This document shows positions 1-8,184 of a stretch of DNA of 64,000 bases, piece after piece (within the stretch, counting starts at the first letter, position 1; each line of letters opens with the position of its first letter). A program made the position numbers and the translations under genes. Location: assembly GCF_021653975.1 (NCBI RefSeq), contig NZ_JAJKFK010000004.1, forward strand, positions 370,936-434,935, in the 5' to 3' direction. This stretch comes from Amycolatopsis sp. GM8. GTDB taxonomy: Bacteria; Actinomycetota; Actinomycetes; Mycobacteriales; Pseudonocardiaceae. The notes under the pieces are model-generated. The model made no database searches and was not told where the DNA came from. It saw only the letters and a list, made by a program, of their open reading frames with translations.

Positions 1-56
1 CCCGGCGGGGCCGGCCGTTGTACGACTAGTCGTTTCCCAGGCGCTAGGAGAATGCA

Positions 57-422
<366 letters not shown>

Positions 423-429
423 CGCTGCC

Positions 430-474
430 GGTCGTGCTTGCGGTGTAGACAGGGGACACAGCGCAGGCACGACC
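430..474 (+). terminator. Long hairpin between thioredoxin and dehydrogenase genes
   Basis: GGTCGTGC at 430-437 pairs perfectly with GCACGACC at 467-474, and the stem can extend inward through TTGCG/CGCAG with one wobble, giving about 13 pairs around a 19-nt loop. There is no T-run after it. It lies 8 nt after the thioredoxin stop and just before the GAGGGG ribosome site of the next gene, so it could be a terminator or a leader structure. Confidence 0.45.
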
Positions 475-489
475 CGAGGGGCTTTGGGA

Positions 490-1536
490 ATGGCGACGAT
501 GCTGGCCGGACGGCTGGAGATCAACCCGCGCAAGTTCGTCGTCCGCGAGGTGCCCGTTCCCGAGCCCGGCCAGGGTGAGGTGCGGATCAAGGTCAAGGCC
601 GCGGGGGTGTGCCTGTCCGATGTGCACCTGATCGACGGCAGCCTCTCCCCACTTTTCCTCGACGGGCCGGAAGTGACGCTGGGGCACGAGGTCGCCGGTG
701 TCATCGACGCGATCGGCTGTGGCGTGCCGGACAGCTGGCAGGAGGGGCAGCGGGTCGCGCTGCAGGCGGGGGAACGGTGCGGGCGCTGCGAGAACTGCGT
801 GCGCTTCCGCGACTCGTGCTTGCAGGTGCGCACCCGCGGCGTCGACTACGACGGCGGCTGGGCGGAGTACGCGCTCGCCAGCCAGCACACGCTCGTCCCG
901 CTGCCCGATGACCTGCCGTTCGACCAGGCGGCGATCGTGCCGGACGCGGTGTCCACGCCGTGGGGTGCGATCAGCGGGACGGCGCAGGCGAAACCCGGCC
1001 GTCCCGCGGGAGTCTGGGGTGTGGGCGGGCTCGGCGCGCACGCCGTGCAGCTGCTGCGGCTGATCGGCGCCGCGCCGATCATCGCGGTCGATCCTCTTGC
1101 GGTGGCCCGGGAACGGGCGCTGGAGTTCGGTGCCGACGCCGCGTTCGACTCGGCCGAGGAGGACCTGGTCGCGAAGGTGTTCGCCACGACCGGCGGCGGG
1201 CTGCGCACCGCGTTCGACATGGCCGGGGTGGCCGCGGTGCGCGAGCAGGCCGTCAGGTGTCTCACCGCCGGTGGCAAGCTCGTGCTCGTCGGCCTGACGC
1301 CGCAGCCGCTGACGATCAAGCACAGCATCCCGCTGAGCTTTCTGCACCAGCAGATCCTCGGGCACTACGGGTCGGGGCCTGGTGATGTCGAGCTGCTCAT
1401 CGAGCTGGCGCGGCACCACCGCATCGAGTGGAGCCGGTCGATCAGCGGTCACCTGCCGCTGGCCGAGGCCGCGGAAGCCGTGGATCGCCTGACCCGCAAG
1501 GAAGGCGACCCGATCCGCCTCATCCTCGAGCCGTAG
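490..1536 (+). CDS. Zinc-dependent alcohol dehydrogenase (MDR family)
   Basis: Medium-chain dehydrogenase/reductase of about 348 residues, likely NAD(P)-dependent alcohol oxidation or aldehyde reduction in the cytoplasm. The catalytic zinc region is seen as a Cys in AGVCLSDVH (about residue 40) followed by GHEVAG (about 65). The structural-zinc lobe carries the four-cysteine pattern in CGRCENCVRFRDSC. A Rossmann glycine motif (GVWGVGGLGAHA) follows near residue 175. I chose the ATG at 490, which has GAGGGG about 8 nt upstream, over an in-frame TTG at 484. The substrate is unknown. The gene converges on the monooxygenase gene with a 7-nt gap between stops. Confidence 0.88.
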   Translation: MATMLAGRLEINPRKFVVREVPVPEPGQGEVRIKVKAAGVCLSDVHLIDGSLSPLFLDGPEVTLGHEVAGVIDAIGCGVPDSWQEGQRVALQAGERCGRCENCVRFRDSCLQVRTRGVDYDGGWAEYALASQHTLVPLPDDLPFDQAAIVPDAVSTPWGAISGTAQAKPGRPAGVWGVGGLGAHAVQLLRLIGAAPIIAVDPLAVARERALEFGADAAFDSAEEDLVAKVFATTGGGLRTAFDMAGVAAVREQAVRCLTAGGKLVLVGLTPQPLTIKHSIPLSFLHQQILGHYGSGPGDVELLIELARHHRIEWSRSISGHLPLAEAAEAVDRLTRKEGDPIRLILEP

Positions 1537-1543
1537 ATACTGG

Positions 1544-2668
1544 TCAGGCGGCGGTGAACATCTCGACGACGGTGCGCGGGGCGTCGGCGGTGAAGATCAG
1601 GTCGAGTCCTTGCACGGAGCCGGCGGCTGCTTCCGCCGCGCGGGCGAACATCGGCTCTTCGTAGGCGGCCAGCGCGGCCTCGGTGTCCCCGGGATGCTGG
1701 GCGAGCGCGAGGCCGAGCTCGGCGCCGTCGGTCAGGGCGATGTTCGCGCCCTCCCCGGCGAACGGCGACATCAGGTGCGCGGCATCACCGAGCAGCGTGA
1801 CGCCCGGGACGCGGTCCCAGCGGTGCCCGACCGGCAGCGCGTGGATCGGGCGCGGGGTCAGTGTGCCGTCGGCGTCGCTGATGAGCGCCCGCAGATGCCC
1901 GGCCCAGCCGTCGAATTGCCGGAGCACGGCGGCCTTCGCCGCGGCGGCGTCGGTGAAGTCGATGCCGGCGAGCCAGTCCTCGCCGACACGAACCGCGGCC
2001 GCGGCGTGGACGCTGCCGTCGGGCTCGCGATGCCCGAGGAATCCCTTGTTGTCGCCGAGGACGAAGAACATGCCGTTGCCGGCGACCTCGGCGGCGCCCG
2101 GGTGCCGCGTGTCGGCGTCAACGAGATCGAGCTCCACAAAGGACACTCCGGCATATGCGGGTACCGAGGTGGACACCAGCGGCCGGATCCGGGACCAGGC
2201 CCCGTCCGCGCCGATCAAGAGATCCGTCGTGAACGAGGTGCCGTCGGCGAGGGTGACCTCGTGGTGCCCGTCCACCGGGCGCGCGCCGGTCACCTTGGCG
2301 CCCCAGCGGACCATGCCACCGGGCAGCGATCCGAGCAGCAGGTCCCGCAGCCGGCCGCGTTCGATCTCCGGGCGGCCGCCGGTGCCGTCGTCCTCCTCGC
2401 TGAGCTGGACGACGCCGTGCTCGTCGAGGATGCGCAGCGCTTCGCCGCCGGCGTAGACCCGCGCCCGGAACTCGTCGTACAGGCCAGCGGCCCGCAGCGC
2501 GGCCTGGCCGGTCTCTTCGTGAATGTCGAGCAGGCCGCCCTGGGCGCGGGCGGTGGGCGAATCCGACAGCTCGAAGACGGCGGCCTCGATGCCGTGCACG
2601 TGCAGGACGCGCGCCAGCGTGAGGCCGCCGAGCCCGCCGCCGATGATCGCGATGGGGTGGTGGTTCAT
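1544..2668 (-). CDS. FAD-dependent monooxygenase, PHBH/TetX-like
   Basis: Class A flavoprotein monooxygenase of about 374 residues. It shows the N-terminal FAD dinucleotide motif IIGGGLGGL, the central GADGAWS motif (DG fingerprint) and the C-terminal FAD ribityl motif GDAAHLMSPFAGEGAN. Such enzymes hydroxylate small aromatic substrates or inactivate antibiotics (TetX, Rox). The ATG at 2668 follows AAGGAG with 6-nt spacing; that ribosome site lies in the last codons of the TetR gene, which ends 2 nt upstream, so the two are cotranscribed. The TetR neighbour implies induction by a small molecule, possibly the substrate. Substrate not identifiable here. Confidence 0.9.
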   Translation of the reverse strand: MNHHPIAIIGGGLGGLTLARVLHVHGIEAAVFELSDSPTARAQGGLLDIHEETGQAALRAAGLYDEFRARVYAGGEALRILDEHGVVQLSEEDDGTGGRPEIERGRLRDLLLGSLPGGMVRWGAKVTGARPVDGHHEVTLADGTSFTTDLLIGADGAWSRIRPLVSTSVPAYAGVSFVELDLVDADTRHPGAAEVAGNGMFFVLGDNKGFLGHREPDGSVHAAAAVRVGEDWLAGIDFTDAAAAKAAVLRQFDGWAGHLRALISDADGTLTPRPIHALPVGHRWDRVPGVTLLGDAAHLMSPFAGEGANIALTDGAELGLALAQHPGDTEAALAAYEEPMFARAAEAAAGSVQGLDLIFTADAPRTVVEMFTAA

Positions 2669-2670
2669 GG

Positions 2671-3339
2671 TCAACTCCTTGGGGTGTAGGCGATTCCGTT
2701 GATCAGGACGCGGAAGCCCCAGCTCAGGCGTTCCGCCGGGGCGCCGGACAGCAGGTCGGTGCCGACCGCGGCGATGTGGGGATGGGTCGATGACACGTCG
2801 CGAAGGACCTGGCCGAAGGCGCTCCAGTCCTCTTCGGGCGCTTCGTCGTTGTCACGCGCGTGCTCCGCGGCGGTCGACGTGCCGAGTTGCAGCAGGATGT
2901 CCACGCCCCAGGCCGCCTGCGCGGGCGGGACACCGCCCTCGTCGAGCAGCGCGAGCACGGCCTCCACGAGTTCGAAGTAGTGCGTGCCGCTGGGGCGCGC
3001 GACCAGCGCGGAGCGGGCCAGACCGGGGTGGTCGAACAGGACAGCGGTGTAGGACGCGAGGACTTCGATGAGGCGTTCGCGCCAGTCACCCGTGGCCCGC
3101 GCCGGGCTCAGGTCGACCGTCCCGAGCAGCTCGTCGAGCACGGCCGCGTGCAGCTCGTCGGTGTTGGCGAAGTAGACGTACAGCGAGGCGGGCCCGGTGT
3201 CGAGTTCCTGCGCCAGGCGGCGCATGGTCACCTTCTTCAAACCTTCGGCCCGCATGATCCCGACCGCGCAGGCGACGATGCCGTCGCTGGTTAGGGCCGG
3301 TTTGGCGGGCCGCTCGCGGCGGCTTCGGGAGGCTGTCAT
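2671..3339 (-). CDS. TetR family transcriptional regulator
   Basis: About 222 residues with an N-terminal TetR helix-turn-helix (around LAQELDTGPASLYVYFANTD) and a TetR_C-like ligand domain containing SALVARPSG and WGVDILLQLG. The start ATG at 3339 is 6 nt after TACAGT on the minus strand (3351-3346), with TTGTTC 17 bp further up, so the transcript is probably leaderless. In-frame extension upstream to 3492 would run through the operator repeats and is rejected. First gene of an operon with the FAD monooxygenase; the three palindromes just upstream suggest autorepression. Confidence 0.92.
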   Translation of the reverse strand: MTASRSRRERPAKPALTSDGIVACAVGIMRAEGLKKVTMRRLAQELDTGPASLYVYFANTDELHAAVLDELLGTVDLSPARATGDWRERLIEVLASYTAVLFDHPGLARSALVARPSGTHYFELVEAVLALLDEGGVPPAQAAWGVDILLQLGTSTAAEHARDNDEAPEEDWSAFGQVLRDVSSTHPHIAAVGTDLLSGAPAERLSWGFRVLINGIAYTPRS

Positions 3340-3352
3340 GTCACCACTGTAG

Positions 3353-3394
3353 CGAACATGTTCGTTACGAACAAGTTCGACACGAACGTGTTCG
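3353..3394. promoter_or_regulatory. Three tandem TetR operators, CGAACNNGTTCG, 15-bp spacing
   Basis: CGAACATGTTCG (3353-3364, perfect palindrome), CGAACAAGTTCG (3368-3379) and CGAACGTGTTCG (3383-3394) start exactly 15 bp apart. The first fills the spacer of the predicted TetR promoter (minus-strand TTGTTC 3374-3369 and TACAGT 3351-3346); the second overlaps the -35. They lie between the TetR operon and the divergent phosphodiesterase gene. Binding by the adjacent TetR is inferred. Confidence 0.82.
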
Positions 3395-3463
3395 TACCAG
3401 TCGGATGTCCTAGGCTGTCCCCAGGCTCTTCCTGGCTGACCACGGACTTCCCCGGAGGCGACC

Positions 3464-4213
3464 ATGATCGTGCTGGCCCACCTCAGTGACACCCATCTCG
3501 ACGGCAGGGAGCAGCGGGCCGAGCGGACCAGGAGGGTGCTCGACTACGTCAACACGCTCCCGGGGCCGGTCACCGCTGTCCTGGCCACCGGCGACCTCGC
3601 CGACCACGGCACGCACACCGAGTACGAAGAGGTGCGCAAGGCGCTGATCTCGCCGCACCCGCTGTTCACCTGCCCCGGCAACCACGACAAGCGCGAGCCT
3701 TACCGCTCCGTGCTGCTCGGCGAGCAGGCCGGCGGCGGCCCGATCAACCGGGTGCACCGCCTGGACGGGGCGGTGTTCGCGATGTGCGACTCGTCGATCC
3801 CCGGCCGCGACGACGGGTTCCTCGACGACGAAACCCTCGCCTGGCTCGACGACGTCCTGGCCGCCACGGACGCGGACACCCCGGTCTTCGTGTGCTTCCA
3901 CCATCCGCCGGTCCGGCTGTACAGCCCGTACCTCGACGAGATCCGGCTACACGGCGAGGACCGCCTCGCGATGCTCATCCGGCGCTACCCCCAGGTCGCC
4001 GCCGTCCTTTGTGGACACGCGCACACGGCGGCGGCGAGCACGTTCGCCGGGCGGCCGCTGCGGGTCGCGCCCGGCGTCGTGTCCACTCTCAAACTGCCGT
4101 GGGAGCACGGCGACCTGCTCGACTACGACCAGCCGCCGGCCATCGCCTTCCACGTGCTGGACGACGAGCGGCGGCTGACCACGCACTACCGCGTCATCCC
4201 CGGGTCGCGCTGA
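3464..4213 (+). CDS. CpdA/Rv0805-like metallophosphoesterase
   Basis: Calcineurin-type dimetal phosphoesterase of about 249 residues, resembling class III 3',5'-cyclic nucleotide phosphodiesterases such as Rv0805 and CpdA. The metal ligand blocks are all present in order: SDTHLDG (D-x-H), ATGDLADHG, CPGNHDK, CFHHPP and CGHAHTAA. The ATG at 3464 is preceded by GGAGG. It would hydrolyse cyclic nucleotides or other phosphodiesters in the cytoplasm; substrate preference in this family is broad, so cAMP is an inference. Its 3' end overlaps the convergent methyltransferase gene by 20 bp. Confidence 0.87.
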   Translation: MIVLAHLSDTHLDGREQRAERTRRVLDYVNTLPGPVTAVLATGDLADHGTHTEYEEVRKALISPHPLFTCPGNHDKREPYRSVLLGEQAGGGPINRVHRLDGAVFAMCDSSIPGRDDGFLDDETLAWLDDVLAATDADTPVFVCFHHPPVRLYSPYLDEIRLHGEDRLAMLIRRYPQVAAVLCGHAHTAAASTFAGRPLRVAPGVVSTLKLPWEHGDLLDYDQPPAIAFHVLDDERRLTTHYRVIPGSR

Positions 4214-5072
4214 ACAGCCACATCCCCCGGTCCGGTCCGGCCGCCCCGCAGAAGTCCGGCCGGGGGCGGCCGTGCCGGACCAGTTCCGCGTCGACGTCGG
4301 TGACCTCGGCCGTCCAGCCGTGGCGCGCGACCCACGCCGCGGGCTCGGCGCCCGGCCCGGGCCGCATCAGGTTGGCCATCATCATCGCCGAGATGCGTTC
4401 GGCCTCGTCGGTCGCGAGGGAGGTCAAGGTGGGCTCGTCGATGACGTGCGGCGGGTAGTCGGCGACCAGCCACGCCCGGTCGCGTGACTGCTCGCTGATC
4501 CTGGCCAGCAGCCGGTCGCTGTCCTCGGTGGCGAAGTACATCAGCAGGCCCTCGGCCACCCAGATCACCGGCGCGTCCGGGGTGAACCCCGCCGCGAGCA
4601 GGTCCCCGGCCCAGTCGGCGCGTGGTTCGGCCGCCACCGGCACGCGCCGGCAGGTGGGCTCGGCCCGGTGCCGGGCGAGCACGGAGTCCTTGAAGTCGAG
4701 CACCGAGCGGTTGTCCAGCTCGAACACGACGGTGTCGGCGGGCAGGCCCAGCCGGTACGCGCGGGTGTCCATGCTGGCGCCGACGAGCACCACCTGCCGC
4801 GCGCCGTCGCGGACCGCGCTCAGCACGTGCTCGTCGAAGAACGGCGTGCGCGCGGCGCAACACGCGGAATACAGCTGCCACAGCGGCGAAATGCGGTCGT
4901 CGTCACGCGCCATCCCGATGCGGGGCAGGCCGTCGCCAGCGAACGCGGTGGCCTCGGTGACGAACGGTCGCGCCCACGGGTCGTCGAAAAGCCGGTCGGG
5001 CCGCGCGGATTCCTGCGCGCGGGCATAGGCCGTGAGCAGCGCGGTGGCACGCACGCCTTCCGGTGCGCTCAC
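4194..5072 (-). CDS. Class I SAM-dependent methyltransferase (LCMT/TIGR00027 type)
   Basis: About 292 residues. The SAM-binding motif is seen in VVLVGASMDTRAYRL, where GAS replaces the more common GAG, followed by the acidic FELDN and the FKDSVL block typical of the leucine-carboxyl-methyltransferase-like family that is expanded in actinomycetes. WVAEGLLMYF further down is also characteristic. The GTG at 5072 gives the family-typical N-terminus (SAPEGVRATALLTAYARAQES) and is preferred over the far longer open frame upstream, which would overlap the preceding gene. Substrate unknown. It lies 65 bp downstream of the hypothetical gene and may be part of its operon. Confidence 0.88.
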   Translation of the reverse strand: MSAPEGVRATALLTAYARAQESARPDRLFDDPWARPFVTEATAFAGDGLPRIGMARDDDRISPLWQLYSACCAARTPFFDEHVLSAVRDGARQVVLVGASMDTRAYRLGLPADTVVFELDNRSVLDFKDSVLARHRAEPTCRRVPVAAEPRADWAGDLLAAGFTPDAPVIWVAEGLLMYFATEDSDRLLARISEQSRDRAWLVADYPPHVIDEPTLTSLATDEAERISAMMMANLMRPGPGAEPAAWVARHGWTAEVTDVDAELVRHGRPRPDFCGAAGPDRGMWLFSATRG

Positions 5073-5137
5073 CCGTGCCACACCTCTCGTCCCTGGTTCC
5101 GAGTCGGAATCACCGGGGGCACGATAGCGAACGGCGC

Positions 5138-5743
5138 TCAGCCGGCCGCCTGCCTGCCTTCGGTGAAGAAGGTGACCAGGTCGTCGAGCTCGTGCACGGC
5201 ACGGGCCGCGCCGAAGGGCGCGGTCCAGAACGGGCCCTGCCGCGGCTGGTGCGGCCCGATGTAGGCGTAGGGCTCGGCGAGGTAGCCGTCGCCGGGGGAG
5301 ACACCGTAGTTGATCTCGTCGACGGTGATGGCGAGGTCGAAGTGCTCGGGCCACAGCACCGGTTCCTGGCCCGGCGCGAACCGGCGCAACGCCTCGTCCG
5401 CGGCCGCGAAGGCGGAGAGCACCGTCCGCAGCGCCGGGGGGTCGAGCATGATCCGGTCGCCGGGCTCGGCGCCCGACCCGTCCTCGTACACCCCGGCCGG
5501 CGCGCCGGCCTCGACCCCGGCTGCCGCCGCGACCTCGGCGAAAGTGGCTCCGTTGAGCGGAATCCGCTGATCCCTGGCCGTCAGGTGATCGCCGGCGACG
5601 CGCAGCGCGGGTGCGACCGTGGTGCCGAACCCGCCGGGTGTGGCCCGCAGCCGGATCTTGCCGCATGCCCGGTACTGGGGCCCGGCGAGCAGCAGTTCGG
5701 CGACTCCGTGCAACGACTTCCGGGTGGCTTCCGTCGCGTTCAT
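5138..5743 (-). CDS. Conserved-looking hypothetical protein, coupled to AsnC regulator
   Basis: About 201 residues, soluble, no signal peptide or membrane segment, and no motif I recognise. The N-terminus is ATRKSLHGVAELLLAGPQYR; the middle carries acidic stretches (VYEDGSGAEPGD), and the C-terminus ends in VTFFTEGRQAAG. The ATG at 5743 overlaps the stop of the upstream AsnC-type regulator in an ATGA arrangement and has AAGGGAG about 6 nt upstream, so translation is coupled to the regulator. The pairing suggests it shares a condition or ligand with that regulator. No function is proposed. Confidence 0.8.
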   Translation of the reverse strand: MNATEATRKSLHGVAELLLAGPQYRACGKIRLRATPGGFGTTVAPALRVAGDHLTARDQRIPLNGATFAEVAAAAGVEAGAPAGVYEDGSGAEPGDRIMLDPPALRTVLSAFAAADEALRRFAPGQEPVLWPEHFDLAITVDEINYGVSPGDGYLAEPYAYIGPHQPRQGPFWTAPFGAARAVHELDDLVTFFTEGRQAAG

Positions 5744-6717
5744 CGGACTCCCTTCGCCGCGCTCACCGTAGTCGTCGCGGCGCGCTTCACGGTACGGATG
5801 ACCGGCGCGGTCTCGACGTGCCCGATCCCGTCGATCGTGGCGATCGTGCCGGACAGGTAGGTGTAGAGCGCGTCGACGTCGCGGCAGACGACGCTGGCGA
5901 GCAGGTTCGCCGGGCCGGTGGTGGCCGCGACGAGCGCCACTTCTTCTTGCCCCGCAAGGGCTTCCGCGACCGGCACCAGCTGCGGCTGGCGCACCGAGAG
6001 CCACAGCAGCGCCTGCGCGTGGAAACCGAGCGCTGCCGGGGTGAGATCGACGTCGAAGTAGAGCACGCCGTCCCGGCGTAACTGGTGCACCCGCTTGCGT
6101 ACCGTCGCCTCGGACTGCCCGGCCGCGGCCGCGAGGTCCGCGAACGACGCCCGGCCGTCCTGAGCCAGCTCGGCGAGCAGCCGCTCGTCACCGGTGAGGT
6201 CGACCGGTCCGGTGCTGGGGTCCTGCCGCGGGGTCAGGCGGTCGATCTGGTCCTCGCTCAGCGTGGTGGCGCGCCCCTGCCAGCCGACCGGGCCGCCGAC
6301 GAACGTGCGCAGCAGGCAGTGCGCCGAGACCGCCACGACCCGCGGCGTTCGCGGCAACTCCTGTAGCAGCAACGCATCCGGCGCGTCCGTGGCGCGGGCG
6401 CGGGTCACGCACACGATCTCCGTCCCGCCCGAGGTCAGTTGTACCCACGAGGTGTCCGTCCTGGCGGCGAGCGCATGCGCGACCTTGAGCGCGGCGTCCG
6501 GTGTCGCGCGCAGGCGCACGAACCACTCGACCTGCCCCACCCGCCGCGGCGCGGTCCGCCCGATCACGCGCAGGCCGTGCTCCTCGCGCAGCCTGCGGTA
6601 GCGGCGGGCGACGGTCTGCTGCGACGTGCCGAGTACTTCGGCGACCAGCGTGAACGGCGCCCGGCCGTCCACGTGCAGCGCGTGCACCAGTCCCCGGTCG
6701 AGCTCATCCAATGGCAT
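5740..6717 (-). CDS. Double-unit Lrp/AsnC family regulator
   Basis: About 325 residues, twice the normal AsnC length, with two AsnC-type HTH plus RAM-like units. The first HTH is near residues 5-45 (DELDRGLVHALHVDGRAP); the second starts near residue 170 (DERLLAELAQDGRASF) with helix-turn-helix QSEATVRKRVHQLRRDG. The ATG at 6717 gives the canonical DELDRGLV start; upstream in-frame extension is unsupported. It faces an MFS pump across a 92-bp gap that contains a 9-bp inverted repeat, so pump control is likely. It is coupled by ATGA overlap to the downstream hypothetical gene. Confidence 0.88.
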   Translation of the reverse strand: MPLDELDRGLVHALHVDGRAPFTLVAEVLGTSQQTVARRYRRLREEHGLRVIGRTAPRRVGQVEWFVRLRATPDAALKVAHALAARTDTSWVQLTSGGTEIVCVTRARATDAPDALLLQELPRTPRVVAVSAHCLLRTFVGGPVGWQGRATTLSEDQIDRLTPRQDPSTGPVDLTGDERLLAELAQDGRASFADLAAAAGQSEATVRKRVHQLRRDGVLYFDVDLTPAALGFHAQALLWLSVRQPQLVPVAEALAGQEEVALVAATTGPANLLASVVCRDVDALYTYLSGTIATIDGIGHVETAPVIRTVKRAATTTVSAAKGVR

Positions 6718-6775
6718 GAATCGAATACTAACGCCGAAACTATGGAGGATTCCAGTCAGAAGTACCCGATTCATG
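6715..6775. promoter_or_regulatory. Inverted repeat in AsnC/MFS divergent promoter
   Basis: CATGAATCG (6715-6723) and CGATTCATG (6767-6775) are exact inverted copies 43 bp apart. The left arm contains the start codon of the AsnC-type gene; the right arm lies 35 bp before the MFS start. Lrp-family proteins often bind paired, spaced sites, so this is a plausible operator pair, but that role is inferred. Confidence 0.5.
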
Positions 6776-6809
6776 GTCTCCGTTGGCACCGAAACGTAGC
6801 TTCGCGGTC

Positions 6810-8180
6810 ATGACCGAAACCCTCTACCGGTGGCGCTGGGCCGCACTGGCCGCGCTGCTGGTCGCCGAGGCCATGAACCTCCTCGACGCGACGATCGTGC
6901 AGGTCGCCGCCCCGGTGATCCGGGCCCGGCTGGGCGCGACCGACGCGCAGCTGCAATGGCTGACCGCCGGCTACACGCTGCCGTTCGCGCTGTTGCTGAT
7001 CACCGGTGGTCGCCTCGGCGACATCCTCGGCCGCCGCCGCGTGTTCGTCGCCGGGATGGCGCTGTTCGTGCTGTGCTCGGGCCTGTGCGCCGCCGCGCCG
7101 GACGCCGGGGTGCTGCTCGCGGCGCGGGCGGTGCAGGGGGCGGGGGCGGCGCTGATCATCCCGCAGACCTTCGGTCTCATCCGCGCGATGTTCGCCGGCG
7201 CCGAACGCGCCAAGGCCCTGGGCACGATCGGCCCGGTGATGGCGCTGGCCGCGGTGTGCGGGCCGCTGTCCGGCGGCGCGCTCACCGGCGCGTTCGGCTG
7301 GCGGTCGGTGTTCCTGGTCAACGTTCCGCTCGGGCTGGCAGTCCTGCTCGCGGCCCCGCTCATCCTCGATGACCGCTCGCCGCGCCGCCCGCGCCTGGAC
7401 GTCGGCGGGACCGTGCTCGCCGCCGTCGCCACGGGTGCCCTGATCTTCCCGCTGGTGCAGGGAAACGACGCGGGATGGCCGGCGTGGACGTGGCTGTGCC
7501 TGGCGGCCGGCGCCGTCCTGTTCGTACTGTTCGCCCGCCGCCAGGTCCGGACCACCGCGGACCCGCTCGTCGAGCGCGGCCTGTTCACCGACCGGGTGTT
7601 CCCGGCGTCGCTCGCGGGCTCGGTGTTGTTCTTCGCGGTGATGAACGGGCTGATGTTCGTGCTCGTCGTGTTCCTGCAGTCCGCGGGCGCGAGCGCGTTC
7701 CACGCGGGTCTGTCGATGCTGCCGTGGTCGGCGGGTCTCGGCGCCGGTGCGCTGCTCACCGGGGCGGTTCTGTTGCCGCGCTTCGGCTCACGCGTGATCC
7801 GCGCCGGGGTGGTGCTCCTGGTGCTCGGGCTTGCCGGGACGGCGGCGATGATCACCGCGCCGGGCGCGGGGCCGGCTTGGTACCTGGCCGCGCCGCTGTT
7901 CGTCGCCGGGCTCGGGCTCGGCGTGTTCACGGTGCCGTTCTTCGACAACGCGCTGTCGCGGATCGAGCCGCACGAGACGGGTTCGGCCTCGGGCCTGCTC
8001 AACGCGGTGCAGCAACTCGGTGCCACTGCGGGAGTCGCGGTCCTCGGCGCGCTGTTCTTCCAGGCGGGACCACCGGTTCAGGGCGTGCGGCTGGCGCTCG
8101 GGGTCGCGGTCGCCTTGTCGGTGGGCGTCTTCGCCCTGACGTACCCGATGCTCTCCCGCACCCGCGTGACTATTCTCTAG
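6810..8180 (+). CDS. MFS transporter, DHA2/EmrB-QacA type
   Basis: Drug:proton antiporter-like membrane protein of about 456 residues with around 12-14 hydrophobic segments. The DHA2 fingerprints are visible: LDATIVQVAAPVI in the first helix region, the loop GGRLGDILGRRRVF (motif A) and GGALTGAFGWRSVFLVNVP (motif C region). The ATG at 6810 lies 7 nt after TAGCTT (6797-6802), suggesting a leaderless mRNA; a TTG at 6783 in frame is rejected. Divergent from the double AsnC regulator, which probably controls it. Likely exports a small lipophilic compound; substrate unknown. Confidence 0.9.
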   Translation: MTETLYRWRWAALAALLVAEAMNLLDATIVQVAAPVIRARLGATDAQLQWLTAGYTLPFALLLITGGRLGDILGRRRVFVAGMALFVLCSGLCAAAPDAGVLLAARAVQGAGAALIIPQTFGLIRAMFAGAERAKALGTIGPVMALAAVCGPLSGGALTGAFGWRSVFLVNVPLGLAVLLAAPLILDDRSPRRPRLDVGGTVLAAVATGALIFPLVQGNDAGWPAWTWLCLAAGAVLFVLFARRQVRTTADPLVERGLFTDRVFPASLAGSVLFFAVMNGLMFVLVVFLQSAGASAFHAGLSMLPWSAGLGAGALLTGAVLLPRFGSRVIRAGVVLLVLGLAGTAAMITAPGAGPAWYLAAPLFVAGLGLGVFTVPFFDNALSRIEPHETGSASGLLNAVQQLGATAGVAVLGALFFQAGPPVQGVRLALGVAVALSVGVFALTYPMLSRTRVTIL

Positions 8181-8184
8181 CGCC

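Noticed and set aside
1610-2689. Long open frames on the opposite strand of the monooxygenase and many other genes
   Set aside because: High GC gives long antisense frames; these lack family motifs and ribosome sites, whereas the opposite-strand genes have clear domains.
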